Shown here in pieces: positions 46,337 to 54,336 of a stretch of 64,000 bases of DNA; positions within the stretch are counted from its first letter, which is position 1, and each line of letters begins with the position of its first letter. Under the pieces are notes generated by a model. It did not search any database and was not told the DNA's origin. It saw nothing but the letters and a program-made list of their open reading frames with translations. Made by a program: the position numbers and the translations under genes. The stretch lies in the NCBI GenBank assembly GCA_964596345.1, contig CAZQSZ010000005.1, positions 124,001-188,000 of the forward strand, read 5' to 3'. The stretch comes from CADEDV01 sp964596345. GTDB lineage: Bacteria > Bacteroidota > Bacteroidia > Chitinophagales > Chitinophagaceae.

Positions 46337-47876
46337 TCATATCCACTACCCGTTCACCATCCATAGCGGCACTAACAATACCCCCTGCATAACCAGCACC
46401 CTCTGCACAGGGATAAAGTCCTGCAATTTGGGGGTGCTGCAATGTTACTGGATCCCTGGGTATCCTTACAGGGGAGGAGGTCCTGGATTCCGTAGCCACT
46501 ACCACCGCATCGTTGGTATAGTAGCCTTTCATTTTCTTACCAAAAGCCACAAAGGCTTCCTGTAAGCTTTTATGAATAAATGAAGGAAGTACTTCTTTTA
46601 AGGGTACGGATCGGATACCTGGCAAATAAGAACAGCCGGGCAATTGGGATGAGATTTTATTTTGGGTGAAATCAACCAGTCGTTGTGCCGGGGCAACAAA
46701 TTTCCCGCCTCCTGCATTAAATGCCTTTTGTTCTACGGATCGTTGAAACTCCATGGCTGCTAATGGGCCATGCTTTTTGAAAGCCTGTATATCTTTTTCT
46801 TCTATAGTAACCACGATGCCGCTGTTGGCGTAAGGATTATTTCGTTTGGAAGGACTCCAGCCATTGACTACTAATTCACCGGGTGATGTGGCCGCAGGTG
46901 CAATGATGCCACCAGGGCACATGCAAAAAGAAAAAACACCTTTGCCATCCACCTGTTGCACCAGGCTGTAGGCAGCCGGGGGTAAAAAACGATCCCTTAC
47001 GGCGCAATGGTATTGCGAACTGTCGATCAGGCTTTGCGGATGTTCCACTCTTACACCCAATGCAAAGGGTTTTGCTTCGATCAGTATTTTTTTAGCATGC
47101 AGTAACTGGAAAATGTCACGGGCTGAATGACCGGTGGCCAGGATAACGGCATCGGCCTCAAAACTGTTCCCGTCCTCCGTCTTTACCCCTTTGATCTTGT
47201 TATTGGAGATGACCAGGTCAACTACTTTTTTTTCGAAAAGAAAGTCTGCACCACAATCCTGCAATTGTTTCCGCATTGCAGTGATGATATGGGGCAGCTT
47301 ATTCGTACCAATATGCGGGTGGGCTTCGTACAATATCTTTTCTTCTGCCCCAAAGCGGACAAAAAGACTCAGAATGCGATTGATATCCCCCCGTTTAGAG
47401 CTTCGGGTATACAATTTACCATCACTGTAGGTACCGGCACCACCTTCACCGAAGCAATAGTTACTTTCCGGGTTCACTTCTCCTTCCTTGTTCAATGCAG
47501 CCAGGTCCCTTCTGCGTGACCGTACATCTTTCCCTCTTTCCAGCAGAATAGGTTTGATGCCTGATTCAAGCAATTTTAAAGCAGCAAATAAGCCTGCCGG
47601 TCCGGCACCAACAATAATCACCTTTTTGAGTGAATTTGTTACATCGTTGAATTGAAATGTTTGTAATTGCCGTTGTTCGTACGGTTCGTTGATATATGTC
47701 TGTAATTGCAGGTTCACCCATGCCTGTTTGCTGCGGGCATCAATGGAGCTTTTGAGAATATAGTAACCTGAAACAGCTGTGGAGTTAACAGCCTCTGCTT
47801 TAGCAATATATTGCTTTATAACCTGTTCATTGGCTGCTTCTGAAGGAAGCAGTTTGAGAATAATTGTCTTTTGCAT
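46302..47876 (-). CDS. FAD-dependent oxidoreductase (NAD(P)/FAD family)
   Basis: Protein of 524 residues. FAD-binding KKVIIVGAGPAGLFAALKLLESG about 80 residues in, then CFGEGGAGTYSDGKLYTR; a later ILATGHSARDIFQLL, and a C-terminal PCAEGAGYAGGIVSAAMDGERV that closes the FAD site. An N-terminal extension of about 80 residues precedes the FAD fold. Family members are annotated only as FAD-dependent proteins; the reaction is unknown. The ATG at 47876 was chosen; the frame is open 14 codons more. The stop overlaps the convergent hydrolase gene. Confidence 0.85.
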   Translation of the reverse strand: MQKTIILKLLPSEAANEQVIKQYIAKAEAVNSTAVSGYYILKSSIDARSKQAWVNLQLQTYINEPYEQRQLQTFQFNDVTNSLKKVIIVGAGPAGLFAALKLLESGIKPILLERGKDVRSRRRDLAALNKEGEVNPESNYCFGEGGAGTYSDGKLYTRSSKRGDINRILSLFVRFGAEEKILYEAHPHIGTNKLPHIITAMRKQLQDCGADFLFEKKVVDLVISNNKIKGVKTEDGNSFEADAVILATGHSARDIFQLLHAKKILIEAKPFALGVRVEHPQSLIDSSQYHCAVRDRFLPPAAYSLVQQVDGKGVFSFCMCPGGIIAPAATSPGELVVNGWSPSKRNNPYANSGIVVTIEEKDIQAFKKHGPLAAMEFQRSVEQKAFNAGGGKFVAPAQRLVDFTQNKISSQLPGCSYLPGIRSVPLKEVLPSFIHKSLQEAFVAFGKKMKGYYTNDAVVVATESRTSSPVRIPRDPVTLQHPQIAGLYPCAEGAGYAGGIVSAAMDGERVVDMITAALRPDSGK

Positions 47877-48019
47877 GGGAGTCAGGTTTTTATCCTGAAA
47901 TAAGCTTTTGCGGTACAAAGATGCAAATAAAAAAAGGCTGACGAAAGTTTGTTTTTAAAAGAGTAAAATCAGTTCTTCGGGATATAAAAATCTTACTACC
48001 TTCAGCCATATTGATTAGT

Positions 48020-48766
48020 ATGAGACCAATACCGATTGCCCTTATTTTATTCGTAGTTATCCAGGTCAGTTCCTGCAAAATTGCTTACCAGCCCCAAAGC
48101 ATACAATATAAAGATTACCGGATCAATTCATCACAGGCAAAGGATTCTGTTTTGCTGAGTGTGCTGAAGCCGTATAGCGACAGCGTTAATATGAGTATGA
48201 ATGATGTGGTTGGTATCGCAGAAAAGTCATTGGAGAAAAAAGCACCGGAAGGTACCCTGGGAAATTTTATGGCAGATGCTTTTTTTACTATGGCTAATGA
48301 AAAGTTCCAGGTAAAGGTCGATGTAGCTTTCATGAACTTTGGCGGTATCCGGCTAACACAATTGCCTGCAGGTAATGTGACCCGGGGAAAGATATTTGAA
48401 CTGATGCCTTTTGATAATGTGTTGCTGTTGCAAAAAATGAAAGGAACAGTGTTGCAACAATTATTAGATCATATAGCCGGAAGAGGTGGCTGGCCGGTAG
48501 CCGGAATGACTATGCAGATAAAAGATAAAAAAGCGGTCAATGTGCTGATCGGGGGCAAGCCACTGGATCCTGAAGTAACCTACACCACGGCCAACTCTGA
48601 TTTCGTAGCGAATGGAGGCGATGATGCAGCGATGTTGCGCACTATACCCCAAATCAATATCGGCTACCTGATGCGGGATGCTCTCTTTGATTATATCAAT
48701 AAACTGAAAAGCCAGGGAAAGAATATAACTGCAAACGAAGAAAACCGTGTTACCAATGCTCAGTAG
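48020..48766 (+). CDS. 5'-nucleotidase C-terminal domain as a separate lipoprotein
   Basis: Protein of 248 residues with a lipobox-type signal (VVIQVSSCK), so a lipoprotein. The rest is the substrate-binding domain of UshA-type 5'-nucleotidases: GTLGNFMADAFF, NFGGIRLTQLPAGNVTRGKIFELMPFDN, and TYTTANSDFVANGGDDAAML. The catalytic metallophosphatase half is the next gene, which overlaps this one by 11 bp; in UshA the order is the reverse within one chain. Together they should hydrolyse periplasmic nucleotides. The ATG at 48020 was preferred over the TTG at 48011. Confidence 0.9.
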   Translation: MRPIPIALILFVVIQVSSCKIAYQPQSIQYKDYRINSSQAKDSVLLSVLKPYSDSVNMSMNDVVGIAEKSLEKKAPEGTLGNFMADAFFTMANEKFQVKVDVAFMNFGGIRLTQLPAGNVTRGKIFELMPFDNVLLLQKMKGTVLQQLLDHIAGRGGWPVAGMTMQIKDKKAVNVLIGGKPLDPEVTYTTANSDFVANGGDDAAMLRTIPQINIGYLMRDALFDYINKLKSQGKNITANEENRVTNAQ

Positions 48767-49694
48767 AAAAAAGTTCATACAACAAACAGCCCTTTCTGCA
48801 GGAGCCATGCTGGCAGTCCCGTCTTTACTGGAGGCGGCTGAATACCTGGCACCACAAAAGCTTACTATTCTTCATACCAATGATGTGCACAGCCGGCTGG
48901 AAGCCTTTCCCATGGATGGTGGCCGGAACCAGGGGTTGGGTGGTGTGGCAGCAAGAGCAGCACTGATTGAACAAATACGAAAAGAAGAAGAAAACGTATT
49001 ATTACTTGATGCTGGTGATATCTTCCAGGGAACTCCGTATTTTAATATCTATAAAGGAGAGCCTGAAATAAAAGCAATGTCTGCCATGCGGTATGATGCC
49101 TGCACGATCGGTAACCATGATTTCGATGGCGGGCTGGAAAACCTGGCTACACAGTTACATAATCACGCCAACTTCCCGATGCTGGTCAGTAATTATGACT
49201 TTGCCGCTACGCCGATGGAGAATAAAACGGTACCTTATAAGATATTTACGAAAGGGAAGCTAAAGATCGGTATGTTAGGTGTGGGCATTGAAATGCAGGG
49301 ATTAGTTCCTGATAACTTATCAGCCGGTGCTAAGTATCTTGATCCTGTTGAGAAGGCGAATGAAGTAGCTGAACGGTTAAAGAAAGATATGAAATGTGAT
49401 ATGATCATTTGTTTGTCTCACCTGGGATACCAGTACAAAGGAAGTAATAAAGTGAGTGATGAAAAGCTGGCTAAAGAAACAAATAACATTGACCTGATCA
49501 TTGGTGGTCACACACACACATTCCTTGACAATCCTGTTACGTTCAAAAATAAAAAGGGAGATGATGTGGTGGTAAACCAGGTAGGCTGGGCGGGTATAAT
49601 TTTAGGTAGATTAGATTTTGAATTTTCCAAATTTTCGGGCAAAAAAATGGCAAATTCCCGGTCTATTTCAGTTACCGAAAAATCAGGTGAATAA
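48756..49694 (+). CDS. Metallophosphatase domain of a split 5'-nucleotidase
   Basis: Protein of 312 residues starting MLSRKKFIQQTALSAGAMLA, a Tat-like signal in which the twin Arg is Arg-Lys. Metal-binding motifs of the calcineurin-like phosphatase fold are complete: LHTNDVHSR, LDAGDIFQGT, IGNHDFDGG, LSHLGY and IGGHTHTF. There is no C-terminal substrate-binding domain, which is supplied by the preceding gene. The start ATG overlaps that gene's stop by 11 bp, so translation is probably coupled. Confidence 0.9.
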   Translation: MLSRKKFIQQTALSAGAMLAVPSLLEAAEYLAPQKLTILHTNDVHSRLEAFPMDGGRNQGLGGVAARAALIEQIRKEEENVLLLDAGDIFQGTPYFNIYKGEPEIKAMSAMRYDACTIGNHDFDGGLENLATQLHNHANFPMLVSNYDFAATPMENKTVPYKIFTKGKLKIGMLGVGIEMQGLVPDNLSAGAKYLDPVEKANEVAERLKKDMKCDMIICLSHLGYQYKGSNKVSDEKLAKETNNIDLIIGGHTHTFLDNPVTFKNKKGDDVVVNQVGWAGIILGRLDFEFSKFSGKKMANSRSISVTEKSGE

Positions 49695-49827
49695 AAATTT
49701 TTTTTTATAAAAGAAATGTAGATATTCGCCGTCCTGTCCAACTTTTTTTATCGACATTGTGTGAAGAATATTATTGGACATTTCAAAGGACTATAGTTAA
49801 CACGATATATAAACTGCTAGTTGACAG

Positions 49828-51261
49828 ATGGAGAAAAATGCTGAAAAAGTCTGGACCAATTGCTTAAAGATCATCAAGGATATTGTTGAGTGGCAGCATT
49901 ACAAAACATGGTTTGAACCTATCACGCCGGTTTCTTTAAAAAATAATGTGCTCGTCATACAGGTGCCCAGCCAATTCTTTTTTGAATACCTCGAAGAACA
50001 TTACGTAAATTTATTAGCGAAGACGTTAAAGAGGGAACTGGGTAAAGAGGCCCGCCTCGAATATCGCATCATGGTGGATAGCGGCAATAGTAAGAACAAG
50101 CCCGTTACCATGGATGTAAGCGGACAGGGTTTTAAAACTTTTTCAAATAACGAAATGGATTTTCCTTTAGTCATAAATAATCCAGTCAAGAATCCGTTCG
50201 TTATACCGGGTCTGAAAAAAATGCAGATCGACCCGCAGCTTAATCATATTTATACATTCGACGCATTTATAGAAGGCGATTGCAACCGGGTAGCCCGCCG
50301 TGCTGGGAAAACCGTGGCGGAAAAGCCAGGGGCTAACTCCTTTAACCCGCTTGTTATTTATGGAGGGGTGGGGTTAGGCAAAACCCACCTGGCACAGGCC
50401 ATCGGTAACGAGGTAAAAAGGTCGAATCCCAATAAAGTGGTGTTGTATGTGAGTTCTGAGAAATTTATCAACCAGTTCATGGATCACAGCCGGAATAATG
50501 CGATCAATGATTTCATTCATTTCTACCAGCTGATCGATGTGCTCATTATTGATGATGTCCAGTTCTTTGCAAAGGCTGAAAAATCACAGGATGCTTTCTT
50601 TGCCATTTTTAACCACCTGCACCAGTCGGGGAAACAACTGATCCTGACCTCGGATAAACCGCCGAAAGACCTGGAAGGGGTCCAGGAAAGATTACTGAGC
50701 CGTTTCCGTTGGGGCCTGAGTGCCGATTTGCAGGTACCTGATTATGACACCCGTATTGATATCCTGGAGAGAAAAATGAAGAATGACGGGTTGGAAATGC
50801 CCAAAGAAGTGGTGAAATATATTGCTTATAATATTAATAGTAATGTAAGGGAACTGGAGGGTGCTTTAATATCACTGTTGGCACAATCTTCGCTGAACAG
50901 GAGGGAAATTGACCTTGATTTAGCCAAGAAAGTGTTACGCAACTTCGTCAAATCATCCAGCAAAGAGATCACTATTGAAACCATTCAGCGAATGGTATGT
51001 GAATACTTTGACGTGTCTTATGATAAACTTTTGCAGAAAACCCGCAAAAGGGAGATCGTACAGGCAAGACAGATTACTATGTACCTGGCAAAGGCATTCA
51101 CCAAAAATTCACTGAAGACGATCGGCGAGCATTTCGGGGGAAGGGATCATACCACGGTTATCCATTCCTGCCAGACCGTGAAAGACCTGATGGATACAGA
51201 TACCGTGTTCAGGGAAAACGTGTTAGAATTGCAGCAAAAAGTGCAGTTAGCTGCCATGTAA
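49828..51261 (+). CDS. dnaA: Chromosomal replication initiator protein DnaA
   Basis: Protein of 477 residues: N-terminal DnaB-interaction domain (VWTNCLKIIKDIVEWQHYKTWFEPI), AAA+ domain with Walker A GGVGLGKTHLAQAIG and Walker B VLIIDDVQFF, and a C-terminal DNA-binding domain with the signature GGRDHTTVIHSC. It opens oriC and loads the helicase. dnaN is not next to it, and I see no cluster of TTATCCACA boxes in either flanking gap, so the origin is not obviously here. Confidence 0.97.
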   Translation: MEKNAEKVWTNCLKIIKDIVEWQHYKTWFEPITPVSLKNNVLVIQVPSQFFFEYLEEHYVNLLAKTLKRELGKEARLEYRIMVDSGNSKNKPVTMDVSGQGFKTFSNNEMDFPLVINNPVKNPFVIPGLKKMQIDPQLNHIYTFDAFIEGDCNRVARRAGKTVAEKPGANSFNPLVIYGGVGLGKTHLAQAIGNEVKRSNPNKVVLYVSSEKFINQFMDHSRNNAINDFIHFYQLIDVLIIDDVQFFAKAEKSQDAFFAIFNHLHQSGKQLILTSDKPPKDLEGVQERLLSRFRWGLSADLQVPDYDTRIDILERKMKNDGLEMPKEVVKYIAYNINSNVRELEGALISLLAQSSLNRREIDLDLAKKVLRNFVKSSSKEITIETIQRMVCEYFDVSYDKLLQKTRKREIVQARQITMYLAKAFTKNSLKTIGEHFGGRDHTTVIHSCQTVKDLMDTDTVFRENVLELQQKVQLAAM

Positions 51262-51297
51262 GATACTTTGGACGGTTTCAATAAATTATTGAACCAG

Positions 51298-51335
51298 CCC
51301 CGTCTCGCTCCGGCGATGACGGGGTTCTTTTTTAT
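51298..51335 (+). terminator. Terminator of dnaA
   Basis: Stem CCCCGTC (51298-51304) with GACGGGG (51318-51324), strengthened by flanking GAAC/GTTC pairing, then TTCTTTTTT. Confidence 0.8.
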
Positions 51336-51379
51336 TGAATTTAAACGGATAAAGATGCCGGAGGAAAGCAATTAATCTT

Positions 51380-51387
51380 TATTTTTG
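51380..51387 (+). promoter_or_regulatory. Candidate -7 element of the tRNA pair
   Basis: TATTTTTG, a perfect TAnnTTTG, 34 bases before the first base of tRNA-Ser, consistent with a short tRNA leader. Confidence 0.42.
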
Positions 51388-51421
51388 CCACCCCTTCGGT
51401 AAAACGGGGTAAAGTTCTTAG

Positions 51422-51512
51422 GGAGAGGTGCCTGAGTGGCCGAAAGGGCCGGTTTGCTAAACCGTTGTACGAGCTTAAACTTGTACCGAGGGTTCGAATC
51501 CCTCCCTCTCCG
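51422..51512 (+). tRNA. tRNA-Ser (anticodon GCU)
   Basis: Acceptor stem GGAGAGG with CCTCTCC, D-arm, anticodon loop TTGCTAA (GCU, reads AGC/AGU serine codons), a long variable arm as expected for serine, TpsiC arm GAGGG-TTCGAAT-CCCTC and discriminator G. The first anticodon-stem pair is a mismatch (C/T). No CCA is encoded. Confidence 0.92.
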
Positions 51513-51549
51513 CAGAGCCTGCAAAGACCGGCAGGCTTTTATTATGGCC

Positions 51550-51623
51550 CGGGAAGTAGCGCAGGCCGGTAGCGCACCTGGTTTGGGACCAGGGGGTCGC
51601 AGGTTCGAATCCTGTCTTCCCGA
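51550..51623 (+). tRNA. tRNA-Pro (anticodon UGG)
   Basis: Acceptor CGGGAAG with CTTCCCG and discriminator A, anticodon stem CTGGT/ACCAG with loop TTTGGGA (UGG, proline), TpsiC loop GTTCGAATC. It lies 37 bases after tRNA-Ser and immediately before the integrase of the mobile element; tRNA genes are common integration sites. No CCA is encoded. Confidence 0.93.
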
Positions 51624-51653
51624 CAACTTTCTTTCTTTCGGAAAGTACAAATG

Positions 51654-51683
51654 ACGGTAGATCAATGATCTACCGTTTTTTTA
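51654..51683 (+). terminator. Terminator after the tRNA pair
   Basis: A perfect 10-bp stem ACGGTAGATC (51654-51663) with GATCTACCGT (51667-51676), loop AAT, followed by a T-run. Confidence 0.88.
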
Positions 51684-51835
51684 TGCACAACAGAGTTCAA
51701 TCATTCACAAATCAATTCACCTGTCAGGTGAATGAATCTGGTGAATGAAATTCCCCTTCACCAGTCACTATTTTTGGATTATTCACATTGCGAATTGTAC
51801 TGAGGAGCGTGATTTTTTAACCAAAAAAGTGAGTG

Positions 51836-53086
51836 ATGGAAAGTACAAAAACCTTCAGTGTGCGGTTTATACTCCGTTACACAATTGCTAATTCATCGGA
51901 TGCCGCTATCTATTGCAGAATTTCTTATGACAAGAAACGGGCAGAGTTATCGGCCGACCGAAGTATTGATCCAAAATGCTGGAACCCGGGAAAACAATGC
52001 GCAACAGGATCCAAAGAGTTAATGAACCGGATCAATCCGCACCTGGAAGAAATCCGGTTCAAACTGTCTGAGTGTTACTACAAATTAAAAACACAGAACA
52101 GTTACATAACTGCAGAAGCAATTAAACGCCTTTATACCGGGGAGGAAAAAGTGACCAACTCACTTCTGTCTTTATTCGAGTACCATGCCATCAATTCAAA
52201 GGAGGTGCTGAAGTGGGGCACTTTAAAAAACTACGCTGCCACAGAAAAGTATGTCCGTAGGTTTTTAAAAGAACGCTACAGAACAGATGATATTCATCTG
52301 TCCGAACTTAACTATCAATTCATCACTCAATTTGACCTGTTCCTCCGGACCACGGAACCATTGGAAAGCTTCAATCCTCTCAGTAACAATGGTGTGATGA
52401 AACATATGGAAAGACTGCGTAAAGTAGTCACGATGGGCTTTAAAATGGAGTGGATTCCCAAAGATCCTTTTCTTCTGTATAAACTCAAATTTCACAGAAC
52501 TGAAAGAGAGTTCTTACTGGAAGACGAAATCGAAGCCTTGAGAAATGTAAAGCTGAAAAATACCAAACTTGAAAAATGCCGGGACATTTTTCTATTTGCC
52601 TGTTATACCGGCCTTGCTTATATCGACCTTGTAACACTCAATGCAAGTAATATACTAATGGGTATAGATGGTGATCTTTGGCTCCGAACTTCCCGGCAAA
52701 AAACAGATACCAAAGTAAGCGTCCCATTACTCCCCCAGGCCATCGATATCCTGAATAACTATAAAGACCGACCGGAGTTAGTAAAAAAAGGCCGTGTCCT
52801 ACCTTATATCTCCAATCAAAAAATGAATGATTATCTGAAAGAGATAGCGACGGAATGTAATATTAATAAGAACGTGACCTTTCATGTAGCCCGCCATACT
52901 TTCGCTACCACCGTAACATTGAACAACGGCATACCCATTGAGACTGTAAGCAAGATGCTGGGGCATACCAAACTTTCCACCACCCAGATATATGTGCATG
53001 TCCTGGAAAGAAAGATCAGCGATGACATGAAGCAGTTAAAAGAGAAGTTCAGAGCGAAAGAAACTCCAAAGCTTGTTGCTATTTAG
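51836..53086 (+). CDS. Tyrosine recombinase (integrase) of the mobile element
   Basis: Protein of 416 residues with an N-terminal arm/SAM-like region and a C-terminal catalytic domain: catalytic Lys near residue 289 (RQKTDTK), HVARHTFATT (His-x-x-Arg, near 350-353), GHTKLSTTQIYVHV with the later His and the Tyr nucleophile near 386. At the place of the first catalytic Arg (usually TGLRYSD) it reads TGLAYID, with Ala; substitution there is known in Bacteroidota ICE integrases such as IntDOT. It lies 212 bp after tRNA-Pro. Start is the ATG at 51836 just after a GTG. Confidence 0.93.
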   Translation: MESTKTFSVRFILRYTIANSSDAAIYCRISYDKKRAELSADRSIDPKCWNPGKQCATGSKELMNRINPHLEEIRFKLSECYYKLKTQNSYITAEAIKRLYTGEEKVTNSLLSLFEYHAINSKEVLKWGTLKNYAATEKYVRRFLKERYRTDDIHLSELNYQFITQFDLFLRTTEPLESFNPLSNNGVMKHMERLRKVVTMGFKMEWIPKDPFLLYKLKFHRTEREFLLEDEIEALRNVKLKNTKLEKCRDIFLFACYTGLAYIDLVTLNASNILMGIDGDLWLRTSRQKTDTKVSVPLLPQAIDILNNYKDRPELVKKGRVLPYISNQKMNDYLKEIATECNINKNVTFHVARHTFATTVTLNNGIPIETVSKMLGHTKLSTTQIYVHVLERKISDDMKQLKEKFRAKETPKLVAI

Positions 53087-53110
53087 TTAACCCAAACTCA
53101 ATTTAAAGTC

Positions 53111-54184
53111 ATGAACACAAAATCATATATACAGTTTATTACCGATCTTAAGAAAAGTATCGTTCAAAGCAGATACCAGGCAGCAAGGCTTGCTAACCGG
53201 GAGCAATTACTCCTATACTATAAAACAGGCAAGATGCTGTCAGAAAAAGTAGCGAAGGAAAAATGGGGAGCAAAGGTTTTGGAACATATTTCAGAAGATC
53301 TTCAAAAGCAGCTTCCGTGTATTAAAGGCTTCTCAGTGAGAAACCTAAAAAACATGCGCCAGCTGTTTGAGGCCTACGAAAATTCCGTAATTGGGCAGTC
53401 ACTGACTGCCCAATTGTATAAATTTGATAATGAGCCAGTTATATTTATGCAGTCGGCGACTGCCCAATTTGAAGAATTCTTTGGGATAAGCTTTACTCAT
53501 CACATTTTGATTCTAAATAAATGCTCAGATTTAGCGGAGCGTATGTTTTACATACAATTGGCAGCAACTGAATTATGGTCTGCTACAGTTTTGGAACATA
53601 AAATCGACAGCAGATTGTATGAAAAGAAAGGGGCGCTTCCGAATAATTTTCCGAAAGCAATAGCTGGCGATCTAAAATCATCAGCCGCGCAAATATTCAA
53701 TGATGAGTATTTAATTGATTACATGAATCTTGGCGATGAAGATTCGGAGCGGGATATTGAAGATAAAATTGTTCTGAATATCAGGAATTTCATTCTTCGA
53801 ATGGGTAAAGGGTTTTCATTTATTGGAAACCAGTTTCGTATTGAACTGGACGGGGAAGAATTTTTTATTGATTTGCTCTTCTATAACAGGTACCTTAATT
53901 GTCTTGTCGCATTTGAATTGAAGCGAGGTAAGTTCAAACCCGAACATGCCGGGCAGTTGAACTTCTATTTAAATGTTCTTGATGATAAAATTAAGCTGGC
54001 TCATGAAAACCCAAGTATTGGAATTGTGCTATGCAAGGAAAAGCAGAATACAGTTGTTGAATATTCTGTCAGGACAATAAATAAGCCGTTGGGAGTAGCC
54101 ACCTTTAGAACGACAAAGGAAATTCCAAATGAGTTAAAGGAAATTCTGCCAAATACTGAACAATTGGGAAAACTGATTGAATAA
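53111..54184 (+). CDS. YhcG-like (DUF1016) PD-(D/E)xK nuclease
   Basis: Protein of 357 residues. An N-terminal helical domain with IVQSRYQAARLANREQLLLYYKTGKMLS and FSVRNLKNMRQLFEAY matches the YhcG/DUF1016 N-terminal family; the C-terminal part carries a PD-(D/E)xK core with Asp254 in FFIDLLFYN and Glu269/Lys271 in VAFELKRGKF. The function of YhcG proteins is not established to my knowledge; nuclease activity is inferred. The middle linker contains two QS-x-TAQ repeats (residues 96-101 and 114-119) which coincide with DNA palindromes. Base composition looks AT-richer than the core genome. Confidence 0.85.
   Translation: MNTKSYIQFITDLKKSIVQSRYQAARLANREQLLLYYKTGKMLSEKVAKEKWGAKVLEHISEDLQKQLPCIKGFSVRNLKNMRQLFEAYENSVIGQSLTAQLYKFDNEPVIFMQSATAQFEEFFGISFTHHILILNKCSDLAERMFYIQLAATELWSATVLEHKIDSRLYEKKGALPNNFPKAIAGDLKSSAAQIFNDEYLIDYMNLGDEDSERDIEDKIVLNIRNFILRMGKGFSFIGNQFRIELDGEEFFIDLLFYNRYLNCLVAFELKRGKFKPEHAGQLNFYLNVLDDKIKLAHENPSIGIVLCKEKQNTVVEYSVRTINKPLGVATFRTTKEIPNELKEILPNTEQLGKLIE
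53389..53469. repeat. Palindromes inside the YhcG-like gene
   Basis: A perfect palindrome with 13-bp arms, AATTGGGCAGTCA (53389-53401) and TGACTGCCCAATT (53403-53415) around one C. A second, shorter one follows: GCAGTC (53449-53454) and GACTGC (53458-53463). GACTGCCCAATT is directly repeated at 53404-53415 and 53458-53469. Confidence 0.92.
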
Positions 54185-54336
54185 GAATGCTTGTCAATTA
54201 AGCTAGTGTATTACAATTAAATAGAAGATGGCTCCTTTAGCTTAATATATGCGGGAAGGCTACAACAACACTAGCAAATGATTACCTGTTTTCAGTGAAT
54301 GATTTAACTGCCTCTGAATTGTGATGTGATGTAACC
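54185..54336. other. Gap between convergent nuclease and ATPase genes
   Basis: A 152-bp AT-rich gap with no gene. It holds a separated inverted repeat GCTAGTGT (54202-54209) and ACACTAGC (54268-54275). No clear terminator was found, although both neighbours end here. Confidence 0.5.

Noticed and set aside
48020..49694. Frameshifted single 5'-nucleotidase gene
   Set aside because: Domain order is reversed compared with UshA and each gene has its own export signal, so a frameshift cannot explain it.
51372..51665. 97-codon minus-strand frame across the two tRNA genes
   Set aside because: Both tRNAs fold perfectly on the other strand, so the frame is a by-product.
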